DNA of 64,000 bases from Caenorhabditis remanei (GCF_010183535.1 NC_071329.1:11098001-11162000), one strand, 5' to 3'; counted from the first letter of the stretch, positions 10,554-23,482 are shown. The notes: generated by a model not told the origin, from the letters alone. Translations and numbers: made by a program.

Positions 10554-11927
10554 ATGGCCTCTAGCTCTACCGCTTTCTACCTCAAGGACGCTGGTTTTCA
10601 CATTCGTAATGTCCCAAAAGAATGGAACGACTGGAATTTGTTCCATGTTTTCCAAAGCTTCGGAAGAGTCGGTTATTGTCGCGTCGCCGGACATTCCAAC
10701 GATATGCAACTGGGGTATTGAAAACAGCAACAACATTCGGTAAATATCTGAAATTCTTACAGATTTGTCAACATGTTGTCACATGCCGACGCCGAAGCAG
10801 TTCGCAAAAATTTAAATGATGGAACGCTCTTCGGGGATAATTATACTTTGAAGGTTGGGCTTTCAGTAGAATTCTACAAAAAGATAATGTATTTTTTGTA
10901 GGTCAGTGACCATAAGAACATTGGTGGAGCATTCCTCCCGATGGCTTCTATTTCTGTACAGAAGCTTATGACTTCCCCAACACCCAAGAATAGCCCAGTT
11001 CTCCTTTCCTCATCTTGGCTTCCGCTCAACAAAGACATTGAAGTAAGCATGCAGTGTGATTTTATTAAATCATCAGTAACTGTTCAGGTGGAAGTTGTTG
11101 ATTATCTCCCATCGTCTTCAGTTGCGGAAGATATCTTCGCTTTGACGATCCTTCGTGTCAATGACCCGTCGTCTAACGACAAATACACTGTGATGCACGA
11201 GAAAATGAATGCTTACGCTCAACTCGTCCCATTCGATTCGGACCTTCCAATCGGTTACGACGGAGTTTTTCGAGAGTCACCTCGCTCTGTTCTACGTGTT
11301 CGTCGAATCTCGGCAACTAAACTTTATCTCGTAGATTTCGGCAAAATCATAAACTACGAAAAGAGCAAATGTTTCCAAATGCCAAAAGTATTCCAATCAA
11401 TTCCTACAAGAGTAAGAGATTTCAGAAGATATGACAACTATTTTCTCACTACAGGTTTCGCTTTGCGGTTTAGATGGACTGACGTGGTCCCCAGCCGCGA
11501 TTCCATCGTTTGACAATATTCGAGATGTTGTTCAGAAATGGGGACAAATGGAAAACTCCACTCTTCACGCCACCGCTTGCGGTTTCAATGGTTCTATCAA
11601 CATGATCAGTCTATTCTGTGGAAAATGTTTGCTTTTTAATCAATTTGACCGTGAATTCATTATGATTTTACAGCGATTCTCGCTGAACGCCTTCAACGAA
11701 AGGGAGTTTGCGAGTATCTACCACGTAGTCAACAACCTCGTTTCGCTTACTCTCGGGATACTCTGCTGCAGCATAACAACAGCGGAACTGTAAATGAACG
11801 CGTGCCTTTCAACAACCAAATTTTATTTGTTTAGACTGCTCAAATTTCGAATGACAACGATGTGGTTAATGACCTTCTGAAGAAGATCGACGGCATCAAA
11901 ATCATGCTTCGTGACCTCGATCTCTAA
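10554..11927 (+). CDS. mel-47: RRM plus Tudor-domain protein, probable MEL-47 orthologue
   Basis: Seven exons join in phase: 10554-10714, 10763-10853, 10902-11042, 11088-11411, 11455-11626, 11674-11789 and 11835-11927; 365 aa. Residues 10-90 form an RRM with RNP2-like FHIRNVP and RNP1-like MQLGFVNML. The middle has a Tudor-like core (SVLRVRRISATKLYLVDFGK). The C-terminus ends KIDGIKIMLRDLDL. RRM-Tudor proteins bind RNA and methyl-arginine partners in germline granules (family knowledge). In C. elegans mel-47 is maternally required for early divisions and lies close to mog-5; the symbol rests on this position and on the RRM, so it is less certain than the domains. Confidence 0.75.
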
Positions 11928-12064
11928 ATACAATACTTTGCAATTTTTCACGATTATCAGTATTTATTTGAAATACCCAATTTATAAAATTTCAGTTCCG
12001 TTTCGAATTTACATAAACTTCAACAAAGTAATATGTTTAAGACCCAAAAAATTTAACAAGATCG

Positions 12065-13178
12065 TCAATTTTGTTGTTCAGATGATGTTGCTGCCATGTA
12101 TCTCTGAATAGGAGATTCTGCACTCAGAATTTCGATTGATCCCATATCAGAAAGCTGATCGTCATCTTTGTTCCAGACATCTTCATTCAAAAAATGTTTG
12201 ACAACTTTCTGACGCATCATTTCGAGCTTTCCGGATGCTTCGAGTATATTGCTTCCTAACTCGGATGCTGCACCGCTTTCGAGAGTCTGCAAGTGAAAAA
12301 TAAGACAATTAAAAATGAGGACTGTTGGAATGGACTAACTTTGACGCTCATAGCCAAAGTGACGCTATCGAGAATTATCCCAATGACAGCAACACTGTGG
12401 AGAACTCCTTTGACGAGAGAAGAAGAGAGGCGACCCATTGATGTAATGGCGAATCGTGTTCCTAATCCAGTGATTCCTGTTACTGAACATCCGAAAACAG
12501 TTTTGAGCTTGTTTTCAACATCTTCATCATCTTTGAAATGTTTGTAGAATTCTTCGTCTTCAACAATCTTTCTAATCGTTTCCATCAATTCTTTTCTTGA
12601 TTCGAGAAGCTCTTCAAAAAGTCTCTCATCTTCTGCAATCAATGCTGCCACTTCTTTGTGTTGCGACTTCGAAACCATCATTTTAGTGACTCCAGTAGCA
12701 AGATTCGATACACCTGCAGCTGTTCCAACAATCAATCCCGCAATTGCAACTGGAGGCATCAGAAAAAGTCCTCCAATGACTGCGAATCCAGAAGCAACAC
12801 CAACCGAACTTCCGACAGTTGTAGAAATCGCACATCCTTTTTCCCAGTTATGAAGCTGAAATATTACAGATACTCGGATTTTTCCAGAATTTAGGAATGA
12901 AGCCTACTTTTTCAGCGATTGCTTCCATTTGTCGACACATTTTTCTGCGATTGTTGCTCCATTTATCAAGGAACTCCTGAGTTCTCAGAGCCTTTTCACT
13001 TAGCTCTTTTGACATTGATTTTGGAATCTGAAATGAGTCGAAATTGGCATAAATCGAATAAAATAGTTCTGTTTCTTACAAAGAGCAGACTCTCCAAAGA
13101 ACTATAAATCGGAATTCCATTATCTTCTGATTCTGAAACGACTTCGTCTTCTTCTCGTTCTCCGTCTTTTATTTGCAT
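12065..13178 (-). CDS. apolipoprotein L-like protein
   Basis: Four exons, 13178-13080, 13027-12908, 12855-12340 and 12286-12065, phase 0; 318 aa. The N-terminus is acidic, followed by a helical segment (KWSNNRRKMCRQMEAIAEK). The core is a Gly/Ala-rich hydrophobic hairpin, GCAISTTVGSSVGVASGFAV then MPPVAIAGLIVGTAAGVSNL, typical of the ApoL membrane-inserting region. A charged helical part and a second hydrophobic region (LVKGVLHSVAVIGIILDSVT) follow. ApoL proteins are intracellular or secreted amphipathic channel-like proteins (family knowledge). No signal peptide is visible, so an intracellular form is likely. It is convergent with the RRM-Tudor gene (138 nt between stops). Confidence 0.75.
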
Positions 13179-14814
13179 TGTAAACTCTCTGGAAAAATGA
13201 CAACGTTAAAAAAGGAATTTCAGCCTATTGAAGTGAAGATATGGTAATCCACGGAACCGAAAATCTCATGAACGGTGTTACGGACAAACTTGAGAAATCA
13301 TTCCGTTACGTAAAAAGCATGTGGCGTTTGTCCGAATCTCTGTCACAATGTCGGGAACTTGTGAGAAATAAGAAAGAAAGGTGAATCTGATTTCATAATA
13401 GTTTCAAAGTTGTCACAGATAAAATGATTCCCTCCTGGCCTCTTTCTCTTTTTCTTAAATCTACTCACGAGGTATTCCGCTAGTTGGATGTATATTAAGA
13501 GAAAATTAAAACTTGAAAACCAGAAATATATATTTTGAATTGAAAAAACAATAATTAGCGGAAAAAAAGAAAAAAGGGTGAGAAAACTGCAGACTTTTTC
13601 ACAATTTTCACTAGAAAAATCACATGATTCCTAGTTTTCTGTAATCAGTTGGTAACAGACGAAAACTAAGACTTGGTAACGTGCCATAAATATCATAAAT
13701 TAATTGGAGAGAGGATGAATGAGGACAAAAACTAACGGGGGAAAAGAATCGATAGAAGAATCACATGTTTACATCGGATGGCCTCTCCTCTTTTCTGCGT
13801 CGTTCTCGGTGCCTCCCATGACACGTTGACTCTCTTGTCGAGAGACAAAGAGACAGCTGAGAAGTGACAGAAGGCTCGAGACCATCATATTTAGTGATTC
13901 TTTTGATTCTCGAAAGTAAGGTAACCTCTAGGGGGAACTATGACTGTATGAATTCATTGAGAGAAATTGACTAAATTATGATGAGGAAAGCGAAAAAGGC
14001 AATATTATCACACATAGAAGAAGCAAAAAGTTCCCAAGTATATTGATAAAAAAGTCATTAGGTGATACGAAACTTGAATTGACATAAAGGGAATAATAAG
14101 AAAGTGGAACGATTATTGATAGGCGACAGCTCGAAGACGTCGACTTTGATGATGAGTGATAGGAGCTAGCGATCCTGAAAAAAGAGATTATAGTATTTTT
14201 AATTCTAAATAGTAATTCCAACACACAACGAAAAAAAAGAAAGATCCAACACGACTTTGATCTTGTTTTTCTGGATGATCGGTAGATAATGTATGTTCTC
14301 TTGACTAGAGTAGTCAATTAACATTATTCTAATGGGGAAATAGATCCTAGAAGAGCACACAACTCAAAACTAGATAAAAAGGAAGCTTGGTAAACAAATT
14401 TGTTTTTTGGTCAGGTTTTTCATTTCATTCGGCTGTTTGTTTTCTTGAGAGAGAGAGGGAAGAAAAACAACCAGCTGATTGAGAGACTAGTGCTTGAAAA
14501 GGCTATACGAGGAATTATAAGGAAAGTGAAAGAGCGATATTTTTGGTTCACTAGCCCATGAGAACATCTCTGAATCAGTGTTTCAGAAGAAAAGAAGTAA
14601 GTCACATCACATTAACAGGACAAAAATGAAATACAATAAAATAACAACATTAATAAACCAAAAAATTGGACACTAGGATTCGACAGAAAGTCGTGGAAAA
14701 CTGAATAGGGGTTGTCTCCCGATGAAATGAAAGTGCTCAAACCGAAAAAAAACGAAAACCACAGAAGTAAACAGTACTATATATAGTCAACTTGCCATGA
14801 TAACCAACAACTAA
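13179..14814. other. intergenic, no gene seen
   Basis: About 1.6 kb between the ApoL-like promoter and the 3' end of the ArfGAP gene, both on the minus strand. A minus-strand open frame at 13976-14317 is compositionally biased (Ser/Phe/Ile-rich), lacks similarity, and is judged spurious. Confidence 0.45.
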
Positions 14815-16947
14815 TTATGTCTTCTCCCCAGTAGTTGGTGGAGCACGCTAAAAGGTTGGTAATTATTTTCGAACAATAGCGTTTCGAATAATTTGAAAAA
14901 TCAGAATTAATCTAGGACTTACCGACATGTAAGAAGCAAATGAAGTTGAAAGTGTGGACCATTTCTCAGCAACTTTTGAAGCACCAGCACGGAACGAGTC
15001 TTTCAAGTCAGACATATCGGGAACCTGGAGAGAATTTTGAGTTATTGTTGTGATTTAGTTATAAGCAGAATTGATTGAGAAAACAATCACTCACTTGAGT
15101 ACTCTGCCTGTTTTGACTTCCATTGCCCCACAGATCCTCCGACCCGAATGAAGTTTGTCCTTCGCATTTAGACAACGCACTCTTTGTTTCGAACTGAAAT
15201 AATAATAATAGAATGTAGCCAACATTTCTTAATAACTAACATCCATTTCAGGTGTTCCAAAATACATATCACTAGAGATAGCCTTAGCATTTCCGAATTT
15301 TTTTTGGAGGTCAACATCCGAAATTGGAGCGGAACCAGCAGTCAGACGAGTCGTTGGAGCACGAGACGTAGACGATGAAGATGAAGAAGCGGTATAACGT
15401 GATTTTCTGAACAAAAACTGAATATAAAAATCCCTGTTAAAACAGTATTGTTTTTTAATACAAAAACTTACTGGACTGGTTGTGTCTCAAACGAATCGAA
15501 GAAATCATCCTCCTTGTTATTCTTACTGCTTCCTCCAGTCGTGTAATCTTTTGTGAAGAAGTCATCTTCATTGTTAGTGCTCTTCTTTCCATACTTATCA
15601 TCAATTACTTCCCAATCATCATCTTCTTTCGGTTGTGATTTCTTGAAAGTGAGTACATCGTCTTGTTTGATGGAACGAATACCACCAGCAACTGAATGTG
15701 CTGCACGAGCACGACCGACTCCTCCCATACCAAGTCGGTCAACAGAAGCAGCTTTTGTTGGGTCCTTTGCGACCTTGGCCTGAAAATGTTGAGTTTTTTT
15801 TTGTTGATAGAATAAATCAAAAACAAAGAATGTAATTTTGCTTACCTCCATTTGCTTTCGGTGAGCATCAATATCTTGCATAGCGAACTTGGCACTAAGT
15901 TTTTGTAAAGCAGCAGCATCATCGGCCTTTTGCTTATTATCGAGCTCAACTTGATAAGCAAGTTTGTTTGCAGCAATTTCAGCTTCCTGTTGCTTTTCTT
16001 TTTCAGCAGCTCTTTGCTCAATTTCATCGAAATTAATTCGCACTTTCTGAGCTCCGAGAGTATTCTTTTTCGCCCCGAGAGTTGCCTTCTTTATTGGTTT
16101 TTTGAGAATAACGGAAACCGGAGCGGCTGTTGGAACGGCCACGGAATGATCCAGATGATCAACGCTCGGACCATGGCTCGCATCGTCGTTTTTATGATCA
16201 ACAATGTATGCATCAGAAGATAATGATGTCGCAGAAGCAGAAGAATGACCGAAATCTTGAGAAAAGAAATCTTCTTCGTCCTAAAAGCATCACTAACATT
16301 GCGTTTTCATAAGTTTTTTACTTACGGTTGGTTTTTCCTCAGTATGCGAAACAGTATCAATGATCAGTTGAGTTCCAAACTTTCGTTGAGCTTCTTGGCA
16401 CAAATTTGAGAGCTTGTCCCGATACATTTGAGCAGCTCTGCTCTTATATTTTTGCTGGGCTTCAGTTGTATTGCAGCCGTGCGCTTTGAAGAATTGGGTC
16501 TGGAAAAAAATAGTCATCAAACACGTTAAGTCGCAACCAAAGAATCAACTCACGGCATTGCCATTTCCTCCAAGCTGCATAGCACGCAACTGAAGCCACG
16601 TCCAGTTAGTATCCAAGTTTGTTGAACGGACAAATGTTAGATGAACACCAAGGTTACGATGAACTGCAGAACAGTCAATGCAAAGAAAAACACCTGAAAA
16701 AAGAAGAATGGGATTTGCATTTGAAACCTAGTTTACCGTATGTGACCGTACACCAAGTAGGATTCCGAGCACCACAATCGAAGCAAAGCTGAAAAGTAGT
16801 TATTCATATGAATTCCTCGACAAAATACAGTGTCCTTGATTTTGTTTTTAGACTATTTTCATTGCAAACCTTATTTGCTGGAAGCGCTCTCATTTTCCGC
16901 ATAGCAGTCTGCAAATCGACCTTCGAAGGACCATTTTCGTCGGACAT
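14815..16947 (-). CDS. ARFGAP2/3-type Arf GTPase-activating protein
   Basis: Ten exons join in phase (first 16947-16870, last 14847-14815) into 528 aa, the usual size of ARFGAP2/3. The ArfGAP zinc finger is CFDC (28-31) and CIDC (48-51), followed by the catalytic arginine Arg56 in [11 protein letters not shown] Lys/Gln-rich coiled coil lies mid-protein ([15 protein letters not shown]), and the tail carries ArfGAP2/3-like acidic-aromatic repeats ([17 protein letters not shown]). The enzyme stimulates GTP hydrolysis on Arf1 at the Golgi and belongs with COPI coat dynamics (family knowledge). A TTTTCAG ends four bases before the ATG, so the mRNA is probably trans-spliced. From memory the C. elegans counterpart is F07F6.4. 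Confidence 0.93.
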
Positions 16948-17501
16948 TTTCCTGAAAATAAGTGATGAATTAACTTCGATTTTCCAAGGAGAATGTTAAT
17001 AGAAACACAGGACAAAGCTGTCAAATGCCTGTACATAATCACAGAATCAATCGCAAAGGGAAACCGGTTTCCGTTAGAAGAACGTAAAAAAAATGAAACA
17101 GCGCTCAACAGATCAGGAAGTGGTATATACTGATAAGAAAACGATTATCAGTGTTCATCACATTAAACTTGATAGAAAGGGAAGCGGTTTATTGATTTTT
17201 TCGGCTTGAAACGTGGCTTTGCAGTTCCGAAAAGCAGAGGCTTCGCATTAAATTTTGTGTTACACGTCGAAAGTGCGTCCGCAAACACCGCTGCGGACTT
17301 TGCATTGAAATTTACGGAAATATCAGGGAAAAGTTTTTTTCATGAAAGCATTCTGGAAATGGATGATGCCTCTAATATTGAGCAAACTGTGATTCTAATG
17401 TGTATGTGGATTTCCTATTCAGATTTTTTACTATGAAGCTGCTCAAGATGTAACTTCTTTCAATTAATTGAAAAAATTGAGAAAAGATCGAAAATCAAAT
17501 T
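16948..17501. other. intergenic, promoter side of the ArfGAP gene
   Basis: About 550 nt up to the start of the large palindrome. It contains a plus-strand open frame at 17206-17436 that shows no similarity and no splice signals. No gene is called. Confidence 0.4.
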
Positions 17502-19288
17502 TTAAGAGGCACTATCTGTAAGAGTGAGAATGTTTGTGTTGGGCCTTGGCACAGTTGCAAAAAGTTGTTTCAATCCAAACTCTTTTTACAGAATATGTAC
17601 CCCTATGGTAGTGATTTACAAAAAATATGTCACCAGTCCTCTATGACGTCATCATAGGAAAATATGGCCAATAATTGACTTTTCACCCAAAAATTCATAA
17701 AAATTTCAATTTTTCAAATAACTTTAGGAAACTTTGGCAACATGTTAGGAGTGATTTTGACTACCCCTACACAAATTTTTCAGCCCCTCAGACACCCCAG
17801 AAACCGTTCAAGTGAATTCCATTTTCATGTTTTTCCAACTTTTCTCCAAAAATCCCTCTAGAAGTACTCAAATTTCAAATCGTATTCGTATTCTCCGCAA
17901 AAAGTTCTATTAGGTCCAGTTAAAATCATCAGAAAACCATTGCACCATTTTGAGATTTTTTGATTTTTTCAAAAATCACATAAGGGTCCCCCCTTATGAA
18001 AAAAAAATTTTTACGAAAAATTCAAAGAAAAAGTTTGTTTCGAAAATAATCAGAATATTGAGAAAAGACTTAGAATAAACCAATTCCGAGATTATACATC
18101 TCAGAAATTGGTTTGAACCGATTTCGTTTTTTTCTTCATCGAAATTTTTTCCCATTTTTTGACGTTTTCATCAATATTTTGTACTGAAGTACACAAATTT
18201 CAAGTAATGTACTTGATACTCGCTACATTTAACAAATAATCAAAATAAGACAAATGAAAAACCATTGGACCATTTTGAGATTTTTCCATTTATTTCGAAA
18301 ATCACATAAGGGTCCCCCCCATGGAACAAAATTTTTATCGAAAAAATATTTCAACATTATTTTGATTCAAAAACGTTCAAAACTCTTTTACAAAACGTCT
18401 TGTAATATTGGGTCAATGTTCTGAACGTTTTTGAATCAAAATAATGTTGAAATATTTTTTCGATAAAAATTTTGTTCCATGGGGGGGACCCTTATGTGAT
18501 TTTCGAAATAAATGGAAAAATCTCAAAATGGTCCAATGGTTTTTCATTTGTCTTATTTTGATTATTTGTTAAATGTAGCGAGTATCAAGTACATTACTTG
18601 AAATTTGTGTACTTCAGTACAAATTATTGATGAAAACGTCAAAAAATGGGAAAAAATTTCGATGAAGAAAAAAACGAAATCGGTTCAAACCAATTTCTGA
18701 GATGTATAATCTCGGAATTGGTTTATTCTAAGTCTTTTCTCAATATTCTGATTATTTTCGAAACAAATTTTTTCTTTGAATTTTTCGTGAAAATTTTTTT
18801 TTCATAAGGGGGGACCCTTATGTGATTTTTGAAAAAATCAAAAAATCTCAAAATGGTGCAATGGTTTTCTGATGATTTTAACTGGACCTAATAGAACTTT
18901 TTGCGGAGAATACGAATACGATTTGAAATTTGAGTACTTCTAGAGGGATTTTTGGAGAAAAGTTGGAAAAACATGAAAATGGAATTCACTTGAACGGTTT
19001 CTGGGGTGTCTGAGGGGCTGAAAATTTGTGTAGGGGTAGTCAAAATCACTCCTAACATGTTGCCAAAGTTTCCTAAAGTTATTTGAAAAATTGAAATTTT
19101 CATGAATTTTTGGGTGAAAAGTCAATTATTGGCCATATTTTCCTATGATGACGTCATAGAGGACTGGTGACATATTTTTTGTAAATCACTACCATAGGGG
19201 TACATATTCTGTAAAAAGAGTTTGGATTGAAACAACTTTTTGCAACTGTGCCAAGAGGAATCCTCATCTTACAGACAACGCCTCTTAA
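17502..19288. mobile_element. 1.8-kb palindromic (fold-back) element
   Basis: The left arm (about 17502-18375) and right arm (about 18420-19288) are reverse complements with very few differences. They are separated by a spacer of about 40 nt (CTTTTACAAAACGTCTTG region). The outer ends read TTAAGAGGC...GCCTCTTAA, and the inner high-identity part starts at CTTGGCACAGTTGC. TTAA at both edges could be a target-site duplication (piggyBac-like use of TTAA) or part of the terminal repeat. No transposase frame was seen. Each arm holds a TGACGTCA octamer. Read-through transcripts would form a hairpin of about 870 bp. Confidence 0.85.
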
Positions 19289-19425
19289 GAAAACAAAGAA
19301 GCATTTAAAAATATCTTATTAGAACAAAATGTTTATATATTATTAGAAACCTGTAACAAAATGCGAAGAGATCCAGCAAAGAAAGATCACAAGTTCCAAA
19401 CAGCAGATTTGAGAAAATATATTAA

Positions 19426-20757
19426 TCAGTGATTGATGCGAACAGAAAACAATCGATTCGAAGCAACGATATTCTTGGAATAAGATGCCAACGTGGAAGT
19501 GGCTGGTGTCTCACTGATATTCGTTTGTTTTGTTTTCATGAAGACTTTGGTTTGAATTGCTTCTCGAATCGATTCGTTTATTAAAATCATTACTAATCTG
19601 GAACCTTTCTTTATGGAACTCAATGGTTGATCTGACTTACCCTTCTAGTGTTCTTGCTAGTATTCTTGAATAGGAACAAACTAGAAATTGAAACCATAAT
19701 GCAGGATAAAAAGACCAAGCGTAAGTTGTATTGAACGTATCAACTGCTATTATCAAATCTTGACATACACTCTGAAATAACATTCGACGATTTCTTCTTT
19801 GACGATTCAGTGATTGAACTGATGACACTTTAGCGGTTTTCTGAAACTTGATTACGTTTCCTGTAAATCGAAAAAGAGAACTCACAGCATCTGAAACTAA
19901 TTTTAAGAATACAATAACATTAAAAGTATTCGAAATGAAAGACATTGAAAATGCGAAATGAGTGAAAAATAAACTGAGTCTACTCGAACAAATAGTTGAT
20001 TCAGGAACCCAGCTGATTAGTTCTAATTGAAAAACAAAACTGCATCCATCTGAAAGACAAAAAATTTATGATGAAGAACATTTTAAAATTAAGAAAATCT
20101 CACTCATGAATCCAGGAATTGAGATCGTAATTGACAGAACGAATATGAATGAAAGAAAGATCTGAGAAAGAAAAAATAAATAGTGCTTCAATATTTTGAA
20201 AAAAGAACTCTAAATATAATGTTGAATTGGCTTACACGATTCGGAGAATATTTATATTTTGCATGGTACGATTGTGGGAAATAAACAGCCATTACTCTGT
20301 TTCCAGCAAGTAAAATTTGGGTTGTTGGACCTAAATTGTTGACTATTTGTTCAAGAAATCTAGCTATTCGGATTACTGTAGCTCCATGCGAACCATCCAA
20401 TTATCTGACCAGCAAGAACATTATAAAACTCGGGAAGATAGTAGAAGTTTCTGAAAGAAGGTAACAGGATTTGACTGGTTTGAAATCATGAATATTTACA
20501 GATAAGTGATTGGAACTGGCCATACAAGGCAACCAACACAAATTATGTTGTTAGCCATACTTTTGACCATGCAGATAACCAGAAATCCACTGTTCCATCT
20601 GAATTTTGCAAACAGGGAAATTGCAATTGTCAAATTAAAAGTTATTCCAATTAATGAAGTCTGAAATCATAATAAACCCCTTTATGCCTAAAATCTGAAA
20701 ATTGTTCACCAGAAGCATCATAGTTGCTGCAATAATTCTGAATGACGATTCCTCCAT
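19426..20757 (-). CDS. serpentine chemoreceptor of the srx class
   Basis: Eight short exons join in phase from the ATG at 20757 to the stop at 19426, giving 323 aa: 20757-20710, 20660-20500, 20450-20377, 20330-20236, 20161-20104, 20049-19886, 19840-19641 and 19597-19426. The predicted protein has seven hydrophobic segments. Family signs are the N-terminal TSLIGITFNLTIAISLF, YYLPEFYNVLAGQIIGW, QILLAGNRVMAVYFPQSY after TM3, and a TM6-TM7 region ending LARTLEGLVMILIN. Srx receptors are candidate chemosensory GPCRs in nematode neurons (family knowledge). All introns have usable GT..AG sites and no stop interrupts the frame, so the gene looks functional. Confidence 0.8.
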
Positions 20758-22087
20758 ATGACAACGTCAAAAGTTTCAAGTTAAGAGCATTTGAAAATAT
20801 TTGCGAAAAAAGAAAATGAGCTGAAAGAAAATGAGAAAATTTCAATTATGTAGAGGTAGGAGCGCTTATTTTTATTGGAACAGAAAATAGTCAAATGACA
20901 AAGATTGCAGAAGGAAATGAAAGAAGTGAGAAACAGGTGAACTCATTGAAAATGATTCAATTTTGACAAAAGGTTTTCAGGAGGTTGCGTCATCGTCAGA
21001 GATGAAAACAGACTACAAGACATAGGTCTAGCTTGAATTCGATGTAAATGTTCGATAAAGTATCCAGAGTTTTTATTGATCAGACAGATGTACTTTAATG
21101 AATTATGTTTCACGGATCGTGATGGTTTTGGTTTTCAAAGGTGTTTCAAAATCTCAATATTTCTCAATAAAAAAATAATTATATTGCTTGAAAGACAGGA
21201 ATCCGAATGAAAGAGAAATATGAACGTTCGGCCAGAACGTAGTTATTCCCCGCTTCCAGAATTTGTAGAAAGTTTAGACGCACATCATAAAATAACGCAT
21301 TCTAACATTTTTTAGAAAAGAAATTCCAAGAAATCACCATTGGAATATGACTGACACCCTCGCCTTCTATGATTAAATATCAGCTAAAATGGAAAAAAAG
21401 AAAAAAAAATAAGGAGTGCAGTGGGATCAGAGAATTTTAGATAATCAAAATATTGACCAAAGTTTTCATTTAATCTAAAATTTCCTTTGAATCAGTTTCA
21501 GAACACGAGTTGAAATCAGTGAACTGTCAAGTTGTGTTATATAAATGAATAACAAATTATAGGATAGTTAATCAAAAAAGGTGAAAATAAAGGAAATCAA
21601 ATCAGTTTTATCCTGGAAAAACAGACATATTAGATTTTGTTTTGTGAGTGAAAAATAAAAAAGTTCACGACTTCTTCCGTTTGGGGTTCAAATCACACAG
21701 ATGGAGGAACTAGATATTTGAGACTTAAAATATTTAAGTTATCTGATCCGTTCGATGCATTTTGTTCCAAAAACGGAAAATCAACGAGTTTCTATTTTCA
21801 GAAAGAGCTAATTAGAAAGAAGACGGTGATAACTAGAAGAAACATCATGACATACATTCAAACATTGCTGTTTTCTTAAGAAGAAGAGCATCATGTTAGC
21901 CTTTTTGCAGTAGCCGATTTCATGATAATATTAGGCTTCAGGTACTATCTCTAGTGAGTACAATCCGATAGAGAAACACATTTATTCATCAATTAGTTAT
22001 GTGGTTGAAATTATGAAACTGATTCTATATTTACACAAAAATCGAAATAACGATTGAGATCACGAGTTTTCTTTGGCAGCTCAGGAT
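20758..22087. other. intergenic, no gene seen
   Basis: 1.3 kb of AT-rich sequence between the receptor promoter and the 3' end of the cysteine-rich gene. No open frame with coding character was found on either strand. Confidence 0.5.
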
Positions 22088-22844
22088 TTACATCTTCTTC
22101 TTGGCAACATAGTCATCAGAAAGTTCCATGAACAAGTTTGGACAAGTTCCTTTAAAAGGGAAAAGTAGAAAAAAGAGTTTTAATCTGAAATCACTCACCC
22201 GCATACTTAATTTGTGGCTGAGTTGTCATGGAGTGTTGCTTGCAAATATTTGAAAAAATGCGTCTTGAAATCATTTTGCAAGATGGACAATCTCCATCAT
22301 AACAGTGAACATTACATCTCGTGGCAACACAAGAAAGAACTTTCGAGACATCTTCAGTGAGACAATTGAATACACATGCCTCAAGTTTAGGACACAATCC
22401 AGCTGAAAATATTAGATTACTGATGACTTTCATAACATTTCTAGGATTTACAGGTTTTCTCTCCCTGAGCAAGAGCACTCATTTGTTCAAGAGCATAATG
22501 ACAATGTTTGCACTGAGAACATTCATTTCCACACTTGGCTGCGATACAAACCATATCGAATCTAGAAAAAATATTGTCTTTTCCTGAACCTTTTTGAATA
22601 AATTTACTCACTTTTCAACGAGGTTTCCGAATACTTGATCGCGTGGAGACTCGGCCACAATCTTCTGTACCATGTCTAAAAAAATTAATAATTGTAAAAT
22701 AGATTACTTAAAAAAAGAACCTCTATCCAAGCACTTTTCAACAGCACAACTTGTCATCAGAGAGCATGAAGTACCACCAGATTTGGGACTGGAACTTTCA
22801 ACAAGCACAACGAATGCAGCAAAAACGACGGAATAAGTGTTCAT
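22088..22844 (-). CDS. small secreted cysteine-rich protein
   Basis: Five exons in phase give 187 aa: exon 1 ends near 22721, and the last exon starts near 22149. The N-terminus [20 protein letters not shown] is a signal peptide. The mature part has about 20 cysteines in two similar halves: one has [12 protein letters not shown], the other has [17 protein letters not shown]. The paired spacing suggests two copies of a disulfide-rich module. I do not recognise a named domain. It lies head-to-head with the RRM gene to its right. Secretion is inferred from the signal peptide; the role is unknown. Confidence 0.72.
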
Positions 22845-23482
22845 TTTTCAGGCAGTTTTCAGCTAAAATCTCAGCCGGATAGTTCATTCTCTCATGTTTC
22901 ATTATATAGGGTCCCTCTTCATAAGAGGACCGCCCGTTTATGTCCGAACAATAGCTTTTTGTGGGGAAATTGAAACGAGAAGCTTCTAAATGTCTGAACT
23001 CTCTTCAATCTGTGTACTATTTCGTGATGGTTCGTACATGAAACTGTTTCTTTTCTAGTGTCACTGACCCCTCTCAAGGTGACCTTACAACAAGATAGAG
23101 AGGAAAAAAGGAGAACGATTTTATCGGTGTGACAAAGGAAATGTATTGGTTGGAAAAGGAGGGAGAAGAGGAAAAAAATAAGAGAAAAAGGGGCAGAGAA
23201 TGACAAAACTTACACTTTTTGTTTCAGATAAGACACCTAAAACTAAAACAATCTGTTGAAAAAACTGTGTTCGCTGAACTGAGATTTGCCTTAACCGGAA
23301 ATGGAACAGACTTTGAAGCTGTTTACTTGGAGAGCCCCGATGGAAGATTTCCAGAATTGATCTCACTGAAGACTGTTATCAATTGACGTGAAAATTAATT
23401 GAAAAGAAGAAAGACGTGGACTGTTTCTGTTTTCTCATTTGAACTCATCGTGGATCGAGAAATCTGTTTGAAATAATACACG
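22845..23482. promoter_or_regulatory. divergent intergenic region
   Basis: 638 nt between the minus-strand cysteine-rich gene and the plus-strand RRM gene. Minus-strand open frames at 22919-23366 overlap each other in two frames and show no similarity. The stretch probably holds both promoters. Confidence 0.4.

Noticed and set aside
13976..14317. 113-codon minus-strand frame in the ArfGAP 3' region
   Set aside because: Ser/Ile/Phe-biased, no homologous motif, and consistent with purine-rich plus-strand sequence.
18888..19125. Two overlapping open frames in the right arm of the large palindrome
   Set aside because: They occur within a non-coding inverted repeat, in two frames at once, and have no transposase motifs.
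20341..20400. In-frame stop in the chemoreceptor exon after NVLAGQIIGW, suggesting a pseudogene
   Set aside because: A GTAATC donor and an AATTTAG acceptor define a 46-nt intron that removes the stop and restores the family sequence, so the gene is called intact.
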